Source: Lunularia cruciata
Taxonomy: Eukaryota; Streptophyta; Marchantiopsida; Lunulariales; Lunulariaceae
NCBI GenBank assembly: GCA_948567375.1
Contig: OX419755.1
Location: 78,634,218-78,698,217, forward strand
DNA length: 64,000 bases
Reading direction: 5' to 3'
Shown: piece by piece, positions 54,621 through 64,000 of the stretch
Numbering within the stretch: position 1 is the stretch's first letter
Layout: each line of letters begins with the position of its first letter
Position numbers and translations under genes: made by a program
Notes under the pieces: model-generated
What the model was told of the DNA's origin: nothing
Database searches by the model: none
The model's input: the letters and a program-made list of their open reading frames with translations, nothing else

Positions 54621-56220
54621 AAATGAGAATCATTTGGGCAAGTTATGGCAAGTTATGTAGTGTTTTTGTGTAATATCTTCTTAGAGTCTTATAGCAAAGT
54701 ACTTTTGATAGAGGTAAATCTCTAGTAGTATGGTTGTAGTATGAATTTTCTCTTCATTTTTTCTAGAATTTTCATTCAATCATATAGCTTACTTACTTTG
54801 ATTTCATTTTGCAATGTAATTTCTAGATGCTCATGGCCAAATATTTCATTTCTAATGGTTTTATTTAGATCATTCAATTCAATTCAATTTAAGAAACATT
54901 ATCTAAGCAAATTAGAGAGCTCAACCTTGCTGCCATGGTAGATAGTAGCAATTATCTACTAGGAACCTCAATTTCCAAGAGTACCTTGTTGTTAGTATTG
55001 AATCCTTCAAGTTTTCATTAAGAAAAAACCCCAGATGGCAATAGTAATAACTTGATTTGACATATCATCCTCACTTTGATCCCTACACTCAATGATCATT
55101 CTAAATATTGTGTGGGACCTGCTATGGAATAATTTATTTTTGAATTGGCAATGATGGATGCAATGACTATAGAGACCTTGGAGCTAGCAATGAGGAATCC
55201 AGAGATCTCCAAGTGAATTCTTATGACAATCTCTTGTATGCATAATGTGAAAAGCAAAAAGGACATAATCTACATTACAATTCCAAGACATAAGACCATC
55301 ACTCAAGAGGTACATAGTACTTGTATGGAACCTGCTATTGTGCACATTCATATTTTTCTCCCTGGTATGACTATGTGATTATCCAACCTCCATAAGCTAA
55401 AGGACCTACTTGGTAATAATCCAATTGACAATTCAGATCTCCTAACTCTTTATTTGCTCTTCATTCAAATCTTCATACACTCAACAAACTCTTGTCAAGA
55501 CATTATTTTGCTCTTTGGTTTGATCTAAGATCTTTTATAATTCCCATTGCATATAAGTTTTTCAACTTCCAAGTTTTGAACCTAATTTTGCAATTACTTG
55601 AAATTTTCCACACTCACATTCTTTCTTCCTTACACTCACTATCTTGCTTAATTTAGGCTTTTCCTCTCTTTTTGTTTTCATGATACTTTTGCTATTTGAT
55701 GTTGGATTTCTTTCCTCCACTCTTGTTACACAATATAAAGAATGAGCCACATCTCTCATGAGTTGATCAAGCTCAATGTCCTCTTTCATTTTTATTGCAT
55801 GTTCATAGTGGTGATAGTCATATTTTTCTTGAAGATCAAATATTTATTGCTCAACCTTATTTCTAGTTATCCTCCCTATAGATGATCTTCTTTTACTTCC
55901 CACCACAAAAGATTGTGCCAGGGATTTGGAAAAGAGAAATCATCACTCATACTTAATCATCTCTCCCAAATTTCATCAAATGCTAAGATTTTCCCTTGCA
56001 TAAGGATATCTTGAGACAATTTCCTTCTTCCTTTTAGTTATACTTTGAAGACCAATATCTGCTAGTGTACTAAAAACTCTTTTCTTGCTACTCAATTCAC
56101 TATAAATCTATTAAAGTGTAATTTTTTCATATGTAAGTTTCTTTAGGTTTTGTTCAATCTTTTAGTTTGTACATCCCAAAAGGCTTTTCTACTTATATTT
56201 CTGTTGCATTTCACCTTTTA
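54621..56220. other. AT-rich DNA, possible copia gag debris, unassigned
   Basis: The 55562-55789 minus-strand frame is Lys/Glu-rich with an EECECG-like Cys pair and may be part of a copia gag, but no domain is clear. Nothing else recognised. Confidence 0.35.
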
Positions 56221-56224
56221 GTTG

Positions 56225-56580
56225 TCTATTGTTGTGAGACTTAGAATGATATCATAGTGTAGAGGTGCCACTACAAACCTCATACACGCAAATACTCCTT
56301 CCCAATCTTGAAGGTAACAAAATGCAAGGTACGGAGTGCAAAACCCTTTTTACCATCCGCCATCATAAATCTTCTTCCAATTACTAGCTTAATAGAAATA
56401 CCCAATTCCTTTGCTACTTGCATAGACATACAATTCTTTGAACTTCCAGAATCAACCAAAATCCTACAACCTTGATTAGATATGATACCTTGCAAGTGAA
56501 GCAAACTTGCATAGGTCGAGCCTTCAATCCCATTAGAACTAATCAAGCTTCCAATAGGCACCTTGAAATCTCCTACTAGG
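56225..56580 (-). pseudogene. Partial protease of chromovirus E
   Basis: The frame starting at 56561 reads LISSNGIEGSTYASLLHLQG and ILVDSGSSKNCMSMQVAKEL, with the Asp-Ser-Gly intact, then is cut at the element break. Confidence 0.82.
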
Positions 56581-57490
56581 ATTCTTGTTTCCCTGATCGT
56601 TCTACTTCACAAAATCTATTTGGGCAACTTGTCAAGGTTGCCTATTCTTTTGTGAACATTTAGTGATGCGATGTCCCGACTAGCAACAACAAAAACAACC
56701 ACCATCTTGTCACAGTTGCTCTCTATCTATAGTACCAAGTGGTCTTTGTTGAATGGCATCAATCTCCATTGGTGCCGGCTCCTCCACACATGTGCAATGT
56801 ATCAATAGGTTTTGTGGAGGTCGAGGTCAAGACCAAGTTGCTGTAACCAAGGAAACAAAACATTTGGCCAACCACATGGCTTCCTCCAAGTGTTGTGGCT
56901 CTCGCATGGTTACCTCTAATTTGGTTCTTGACTTCAAGCCCCTCATAAATTGATCCAGAGCTTCACCTTCCAAGATATCTAGAATTTGGATGATGGTGTT
57001 CTAGAATTACATGATGTAACTTCTTATAGAACCAATCTATTTCAATTTTGCAAACCTATCCCATGCAGCTTGTGTGGCATTTATAGTTGGGAAACGATTA
57101 ATTATTGCACTCTTGAATTTTGCCCACATCAAGATTGGTGCAAAATGTTTTTGTTCCGCTTGCTCCACTCGGAATCTCCACCATAGCTTTGCTACTCCAT
57201 CCAATTGGCTAGAAGCCAAGAGAATTTTTTTTTGCTCGTCTTGTAGATTGGTAGCTTCAAAATAACATTTACAGTCAAACACTAAATTCTCCACTCCACC
57301 ATTGGAAGATTCTTGCTTTCAAATACTTGGGGTTTAGAGAATTGGATTTGATCTTCTCCTTCTGAAACTAGTACTCTCTCTATATGCTCTTGTCGTTGAA
57401 GATCTTATTCATCCAACAATCAAGTAAGGTGCTCGATTTGTTGTTGCATAGCAAGGATAACATCAAATATTTCCACCATGGTTGCTACTC
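56581..57490 (-). pseudogene. gag: Decayed gag of chromovirus E
   Basis: Contains NLVFDCKCYFEATNLQDEQK and then LWWRFRVEQAEQKHFAPIL (57037-57294 frame), and a nucleocapsid knuckle near 56665-56710 with its three Cys and His retained (CFCC, then GH, then KC) despite an in-frame stop. Frameshifts and stops elsewhere. Confidence 0.78.
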
Positions 57491-57741
57491 TATCATGCCA
57501 CCCCTTATCTATCTAATTTATTAACACATAGAAGCAGCACGTTTACCATTCTCCATAAGTTACCACCGGAAGCAACAAGGGTTCCTCAGATATGGTGATC
57601 ATATGCAATAAATCTTGTCCAAAGTGTGAGGTGATGAATTGTATGAAACAATGCTTGGGTAGTACTTTGACACAAAAGTCCCAATGGTTTGGTGGAAGTG
57701 GATTTGGTAGTCCATAAATTCCATCTATCTATCCTGTTCCT

Positions 57742-57753
57742 GCTCTAATACCA
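57742..57753 (-). other. Primer binding site of chromovirus E (one change)
   Basis: The minus strand reads TGGTATTAGAGC, one C-to-T from the iMet site. Confidence 0.8.
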
Positions 57754-57754
57754 A

Positions 57755-58164
57755 TGTAAAAGATCAAGACTGAGGAGAGAATTAGGAGAAGGAAACTCAT
57801 ATTGGGATACTTGAATGTGAGAAAATTATGAATGCCTACATGAGCTTTGGCTTTGGTATTTATAGGTAGCATACAAGGCCCTTAAGAAGCTTCTCAAGAA
57901 ACTTCCTTGAGCCACTTTCTTAGAGTGCAAGCTAAGTTAACCAGAAAGCTTCTCAAGAAGCCTCCTTCTAGAAGCCGCCTACTTGGCATGCAAGGTAAGT
58001 TAGTTAAAAGCTTCTAGAAGCTACCTACTTGTGGTGCACGCTAAGCTAGTTGAGAAGCTTCCCAAGAAGCTACCTAGATGCTTCTAGAATATTCTAAGCT
58101 AATTTGGTTTATTCTCTACTTTGTTAGCCTTACAAACTATGGTGCTAAACTCCATATTGTTACA
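57755..58164 (-). repeat. 5' LTR of chromovirus E
   Basis: 410 bp, TGTAAAAGATC ... ATTGTTACA on plus; same family as the LTRs of A and B, including AGCTTCTAGAAGC and the reversed TATA box near 57858-57865. Confidence 0.88.
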
Positions 58165-58479
58165 TCTTGGGAGCAATAGTGTCATGCCCTTGACTACTAG
58201 AGATCCCAACCTCTGTATGAAAAACTTGCTTTGATATGGCTACAAGCTCCATACGGCCTCTAGCTACATCCCAAGTAGACCAAGGGTGTAATCCAAGTAG
58301 ACCACGCTTACCTAGACAGACTCCAAGTAGACCACGCTCCCTAGTAGCTATTAGCTATGTCCCAAGAATCCCATGTCCACTCGGTCCATCGCCCCCAGCA
58401 TGTGCCTGAATCATCTCGATAGGCACATGGCTCACAAGTGTCCAAGTGGTGATGCTTATCAAGCACATCCTACACTACA
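58165..58479 (-). other. Linker after the methyltransferase, element D
   Basis: Counterpart of about 27700-28010 in C, with CTTGGATTACACCCTTGGTC-like shared words. No domain. Confidence 0.55.
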
Positions 58480-59445
58480 TTGCCAAGCTAGGGCTCACAA
58501 TCCAAGTCAAACAGTTCAGGTCCATAGCCTGATCTAACACCTGATGCCTAGATGCCTCTAACATTATTGGAATAGTGGTCATACTAGTGCAAAAGCCCAT
58601 CGCCCGCTCTCTCTCATCATCATTAGACTCCTCCAACCATTGTAATTGTGAGTCCCAAACTAGTCTATGTCCTCCCTCTTGAAAAGCATGAGAGCCTGGG
58701 AAACTCATGAGTGTGGGAAATACGACTCTAGGTTATCCAACTAGGTTCACCATTGCCATAGGTAACCTATCAGCCACTACCACCGTTTGAGACTAACGCC
58801 CAACATCCAAGATATCATCAACAAGGAAGTGATCAAGTTGTTGAATCCATCATAAGCACGCTGTAAAACCTCTTTGGGTAAGAGGTTTGTCCACCAAAGA
58901 CAAAGACAAAAAGCCCATGATCCTACTTTAGTTGCATCTAAAAATATAGAAGGTCCCATTCAAGAATGGATCTAATGTGTACTTGCCACCACTCTGGTGC
59001 AAGAATTACCCATCAAAGAAATGTTCTCCAAAAGGTAAGCTGGAGAAATGGACTGATGGACCTGGAGATGTCATAGTATCTATAACATCTCCAAAACACA
59101 CTTGAACAAGGATCTTGAAGACCCAAACCTTGGCCAACACATGTATGTCCCTAACATGACCATCCTAAAATCACCAAGTGAACATGCCTATATCTCTCTA
59201 GATCATGCACCTCCAGTAAGAAAATGTTTTCTGGTAGGGCCTTCTAGTAACCTCTGATTAATGACATCGGTAATAACTCAAGATACTGGTAGGCCAAGTA
59301 TGCCACATGATGTAGAGAGACTCACCTAGCAGTCTCATCTCTCTCCACATACAAGTACCTCTATACTCGTATACCCGCCTATAATATTGTAGCTAGTCCG
59401 GTGCCAATCCCATTGAACAACTCCAATAGATATATTCCCTCTACT
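58480..59445 (-). pseudogene. Second cytosine DNA methyltransferase domain, element D
   Basis: Minus strand: motif I YLLELFNGIGTGL (about 59403-59432; first Gly of G-G-I became Asn), YLYVERDETAR, then HLVILGWSC with the catalytic Cys kept (59154-59156) but Pro changed to Ser and a stop following, GHTCVGQGLGLQDPCSSVFW, a frameshifted LLEN-equivalent near 59023-59031, WWTNLLPKEVLQRAYD where both Arg of the C motif are Cys, and ERERAMGF then LDQAMDLNCLTWI at the end. Gly-Ile-Gly-Thr-Gly-Leu is better preserved here than in C. Dead, but independent confirmation of the domain. Confidence 0.85.
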
Positions 59446-60180
59446 GGATCATGCCAAACAATGAGTGTGGTATCCAGAGGTGTCAAAGTAATCAACTCTG
59501 GAGGCTCATCCTCCCACTCTTCTCCTAATGGTACAAAGGCTCCACTCCAAACCTATTGCACCAACTTATCTGCATGTTGTTGCAATGCCTCCTCTAAACT
59601 CCACAATGGAACATCAAAGATGGATGGAACAATCCCACTTGTACTCCAAATCCAAGTGATCTCCTCTGGTACTGGAGTATCCTCTGCATGCGCATTCCAC
59701 TCCAACAAGTCACCAAGCCAAGTAACTACATCATTGAAATCTGAAACTGATGTTGCCATGATCCTAGTCTGTAGTGAGCTAAGACTGCTACTACTAAAGC
59801 GTACTGGTAGGCAACATACCCGTCTCTCACCAAACTGCCAACCTGGTCTATAGGAGATTGTCTCCCCCAATAGTCAATGTTGAAACCCATGGGGTATAGC
59901 ATTGCTCCCCCAACTAGCACATCATATGACTCAACTATTGTTGCAATAGCTTGAGCTCTCACCACCAAGCTATCAGTTGGATGACCAGGCTGAACCTGGA
60001 CAGCAAGCTCCCCACTTTTGATGTACTATGTCAAACCACCACCTAGAGATGTCTGGATCTGAAATGGACACCTCTCCACATTGGTCTTTTGTAACTCCAG
60101 ACTGATTACTATAGCCTTTCCCAACATAAAGGGCTACGCGCCAGAGTCTAACAAGACTCTCTATGGTGTATTGACCTTCC
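59446..60180 (-). pseudogene. Protease and connecting region, element D
   Basis: Asp-Ser-Gly retained near 60139-60160 (LLDSGA), then VVRAQAIATIVESYDVLVGG and YPMGFNIDYW. Connects to the methyltransferase as in C. Confidence 0.78.
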
Positions 60181-62275
60181 TTGAAGGTCTATACAAATAG
60201 AAAATCCCCTCTAGTTATCCAATAGGACAACACTAGGTGTGAACCACGCTCTCTCAAAGGTCGGTCTAGTAAGCAACTCCTCCAGTCTAGCCGTTGCTGC
60301 CTACCATAAACCACTAGTTGCTGAACGGATCCCATGCTCCTCAACCAAGTCAGCTCCATTATCAACCACCTTTGCTCTAGTAGTATGAACCTCATCATCC
60401 CTACTCTCACAAAGCATGGCAACCAATTGAAACATTGGAGCTGGGTCAACTCCCCATGTAAACATGTCACTGGCTGAAAACAAAGGGCACATCATAATCA
60501 GTTGAGCCGCCCCCAACATCATGCTAGACTCAGTTTGTGTAGTAGCAAGTGGTTGACTAGCAGGTAGTCTATCATGCCCTCCATCATCACCTACCACACC
60601 TGCATTGGGATGTCAAGGAGCCATGGATTTTGTCTACAATGCCTCAGATAGCATGAAAGATTGGGGAAGTTTAACCTATCTCCCAACCTCTCCTCTCTGT
60701 AGGTCCAACTCCATTGATGCTCCTTTAGGCTCTGGAGCACTTATTACACTCCTAGGCACTATTGTAGATGCATCCATCTGTGTTGCTCCGCACATGAAGT
60801 CCAAAGCATCTCTATCACCAACATATGAGGTGGAAGCCTCAGCACCCAAATCTGATCTTCTTTAAGCAATGGCTATACTAGCCAATCTCTGCTCCAACTG
60901 CTCAATCCGAGTAGCCAAAGTTGTATCAAAAGTAAGGGCAAGTACTACACCCCTACTAGATGTAGGTCCTCTACCACCACCTCTACCACCTCATCCTCCA
61001 TGATTTGGAGCTCCTCTACTACTTGCCATAACAGCCCTACCACTTTGTAACTCTGGGTGTAGGTCAAAGCACCGATCACTAATGTGACCAAATCTGTGGC
61101 AATGCTCACACTGCCTCTGTGCTGGATATGATGCACCAAAGCTATCAGGTCTGCTGCTGACCAAAAAATGAAGGTAAGGATCTAGCTCCACTAGGCACTC
61201 CACTCGCTCTATAGGTTATGGGTTGTCCACCCTGTCCTCAAAAACCAACTAGGCATGGTGCACTCTACTACACTCTAGAAGAAGTAACAATTGTAGATGA
61301 GGTCTCCCTACCAAATCCAGATGTCACCACTCTCTCCTCCACCATATTTTGCTCAATATGCTCAGTCAAACCAAAGACCACTGCCAAAGTAGGCAAAGTA
61401 GCCTATAACAAGGTAGCATCACAAACTCTATGTTGCAATTCCTTGTCCATTATCCCATACCAAAAGTGGATTGCTTGGACCTCAGTTACTTCTTGAGTGA
61501 AACTGATCAGCCGCCTCATGCAAGTGTATGCCTTGCATAGGCTCTCTCCAGCCTTCCATTGGAACTCATGCAAGCTACTCAACTTGTCAGTCTACAGTCC
61601 TTGGTAGTTCTACCTCAAACATTGGAAGAACTTACCATGGGGTTAAACCTTGGTACCACACCACCTCTTGTAGTGGTTCCTCCACTTGTAGTAGCACTAT
61701 CTCCAACTAGTGCACCTCCACTAGCTCCACCAATGCTACTTGAGCTAGAACTCGTGGGTACTGCCAATCTACTATTGGCAACCAAGCCTGAAGTGATAGA
61801 GATATAGTTCAAAGACCAATATTATCTCCATAACTCAATCTCTTCCAAATGAGCTCTCCTAAACTCATGGTATTCATCCATCAGTAGACCCTCCAAATGC
61901 TGAAACAACCCCTTCCATGCCATGAAGGGTGTAAACAAAGTTGGGTTCTACATCTATTGTAGATCACACCAACTATCAAACTCCTAGATGAAGTCATCCA
62001 ACTCAATGGTACCCATTCTACCAGAGTAATGCCTAGGGCCTTTGGAGGCCCCATAAATCTTGTCCATGGCCCATAACAATAGTGCAGACATGCCAAATGC
62101 ACTCTCAAGTGAATCAACTCCTGTATCAAAATCCAACTTAGATTCAATCTCCTTCCTCATTGGGACCTAAGATACAAGCTGATAACAAGCACCACTCCGA
62201 GTAAACCCACTACGTACTACAGGGCTACTCCTCTAGAATCCCCAAAGAAACCTATCGTGACAAAGTAACCGCAAT
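60181..62275 (-). pseudogene. gag: Decayed gag of element D
   Basis: Counterpart of 23834-25990. The expected start ATG is ACG. Keeps the second knuckle CEHCHRFGHISDRCFDLHPE intact (about 61060-61110), unlike C, and the Ser/Gly/Thr linker. Broken by stops and frameshifts. Confidence 0.78.
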
Positions 62276-63608
62276 TGCAACCACAAACCAGAACAACAAA
62301 CTGCAACCGCAAGTACCCCACCAAGTGCCAACACCAACTGAGCACCACCAAATGCCAATACCCACTTAACACCACCCACTAGCGTTACTCTAATTGAGAT
62401 AACTACACTAGGGGAAAATGCAACCTGTAACATGCCATCACAACATGCACTCTCACAGTCTACAGATCATCATTTCTTGCCTCACCGGAGAGAAACAAAG
62501 GTAGTCTGACTAGTCATCACTCCAACGTCACTATCGAGAGCACACTAGAGCCCCAATGCTCAAAATTCAAGGCATCTCACACAAACATGGTGTATAAACA
62601 AGAAGCAAAGAATGGAGGGGGTCCGATCACAAGAAATCTAAATAAAAACCCTCCATCTCATAAAGCAACATGGGATTGACTCTGACACCATTTGACCTAT
62701 GACATAAGAGAAGTTTGTATCTATGTCCTAAGCTACCAGGATCACCAAGAATGGGATCAAACTGCCTCTCCTAACCAAAGCTACAAGTGTATAGATAACA
62801 ATGTGCCAGTCACTAGGATAACAAGTGAGGGTGGACCAGTTGGCTAGGGCACCAGTCTAGGAACAAGAGATCTAGAGGTCAAACCCTATTGCACACAATC
62901 AGGAGGATGGGCAGATTTTGCCAAATAATGACCAAAATCTACTCTAAACTAACTAGACTCATGCCAATAAGATGGCTTGCTGGCCTCTAGGCCTTTATAG
63001 CCCCTAATAGCCCATAATCCTATACCTCAAAGCCTCTAAACGTCAAAATTCAACCAAATGAGGCCTTTCTTCTTACCACTTCAAACCTCCTCTAAATCTA
63101 GCAAAACTCTTCCAAATTTGGCAAAAACTCCACCAACTCTGGCCAAAATCTGCAACTTTGAAACTCCTTCAAATTTGGCCAAATCTAACGTAATTCCAAC
63201 AAAAATCTGATGTAAACCCTAAATTTAGCTGACCATCAAATCCTCTGCTAACTCTCTACTCAAGCCAAACAAAATTGACAGGTTTTTCCAAATCATAAAT
63301 TCACAAGAATAGGTTCCCAACTCCACCTTCAATTTTACTTTTTTGAGCCCAACTCGCAACAAATTGGTATTGCCTTGACCTCTTGAGCTCAAAATCACAA
63401 CAATTGCTTGAAAATTGCTTCTTCTTTGCTCAAAAATTGGCTAGCGCTTCTACACACCGTTTGCCTTACTACCAAATTTGCATCAAGCAATGAGCTCTTG
63501 CACACTAGGGAAGAATTGAACTTTGATCAAGCTACCAATGATCCACTACACTTGGAGATATCACCAACACTTGTAATTTATGCACCCCCTGACTTCACTT
63601 CTTTGATG
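62276..63608 (-). other. Leader of element D
   Basis: Aligns with 16903-17592 and 23235-23833 of C, joined without the chromovirus B insertion at about 62860-62866. No coding domain. Confidence 0.7.
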
Positions 63609-64000
63609 TAATCAGATCATTTGTAACTCTTGAATCAACTCAACTCAACTCTTATCACTACTTGATTTCTCACTCTATAAACTGCTAACAATTGAGCCTT
63701 GATTATAGTCAAGCCACACCCACTCTAGAAAAGAGAATCCAAGTGATGCTCACCGGCCTTTGTCCACTATAGTCAGGAACTCAAAGGCTCAACATCAAAG
63801 AAGTGAGCTCTTTGGAGATGCACTTCAAAAGTACACCCTTGGACTCGAGCTAGATCTAAAACCCTAATGGTCCCAATAATGGTACACTTGACGGTGAAAA
63901 CGGTGCAAAGTGATGGTGGGCACCACCATGAAGTCAATACCTTGAATACAAAATCTGACTGTTGGAAAGTAGTCTATGGGAAACTGCAAAAATACCTCTA
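63609..64000 (-). repeat. A repeat of element D (partial, cut by window end)
   Basis: Reverse complement of A1 of element C, ending (minus) in CTGATTA followed by CATCAAAGAAGTGAAGTC. This shows that the 5' repeat of a second copy is also not followed by a B unit. Confidence 0.82.

Larger units (their letters stand above)
56225..58164 (-). mobile_element. Truncated chromovirus E (LTR-gag-protease only)
   Basis: Minus-strand member of the A/B family. 5' LTR 57755-58164, primer site, gag and part of protease; everything downstream is missing and similarity stops abruptly at about 56225. It sits at the break in element D: D sequence resumes at 58165 immediately after the E LTR, so E inserted into D, and a later deletion removed the rest of both. 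Confidence 0.88.
58165..64000 (-). mobile_element. Gypsy element D, C-family, 5' part (continues past window)
   Basis: Minus-strand relative of C: A repeat (63609 to window end), leader, gag, protease and methyltransferase, broken at 58165 by chromovirus E. Aligns with C 16456-17592 plus 23235-28010 and lacks the nested B, confirming the boundaries of B. Heavily decayed. Confidence 0.88.

Noticed and set aside
1..64000. CRISPR arrays, rRNA or tRNA genes, bacterial operons
   Set aside because: No regularly spaced repeats, rRNA core motifs or complete cloverleaf were seen, and the content is clearly plant nuclear.

Overview
This is plant nuclear DNA. It shows a spliced plant-type HAD hydrolase gene with short GT-AG introns, plant-style Ty3/gypsy chromoviruses primed by initiator tRNA-Met, Ty1/copia elements, solo LTRs, a MITE, and AT-rich intergenic DNA. 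The species cannot be named from the window. Short introns and a DNA-methyltransferase-bearing gypsy element would fit a seedless plant or another streptophyte with a repeat-rich genome, but that is inference.

Layout: 1-5733 is mostly unassigned sequence with dispersed motif copies and a 405-bp MITE (4805-5209). 5734-34132 is one old Ty1/copia element (F) swollen by nested insertions: solo LTR X1 (7113-7867), chromovirus A (8586-14215, itself holding solo LTR Y at 12330-13021), and gypsy element C (16456-31960, itself holding chromovirus B at 17593-23229). 34133-36740 is a decayed reverse transcriptase of non-LTR type. 36741-39285 holds an (AT)n tract, a decayed LTR and a hairpin. 39417-41072 (minus) is the only apparently intact host gene, a six-exon HAD-like hydrolase. 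41555-42903 is a dispersed repeat. 42904-46740 is a minus-strand relative of C (G), broken by solo LTR X2. 46770-52570 is a pair of long non-coding direct repeats around another copy of the dispersed repeat. 52830-54620 is minus-strand copia debris with solo LTR X3. 56225-58164 is a truncated minus-strand chromovirus (E), and 58165-64000 is a second minus-strand relative of C (D).

Most notable: element C is a Ty3/gypsy retrotransposon whose polyprotein carries a C5 cytosine methyltransferase of DNMT3/DRM type between protease and reverse transcriptase, with motifs I, IV (Pro-Cys), VI (Glu-Asn-Val) and the C-terminal motifs legible. A complete C4HC3 PHD finger lies downstream of its integrase. 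D carries a second decayed methyltransferase and G a second PHD finger. The family ends are arranged A1-internal-B1-A2-B2, like split direct repeats, not as two matching LTRs. The co-resident chromoviruses A, B and E carry heat-shock-element-like motifs in their LTRs, and A and B encode chromodomains. All mobile-element genes here are disabled by stop codons, frameshifts or deletions. Many stops look like CAG-to-TAG or CGA-to-TGA changes, as expected from decay of methylated cytosine.
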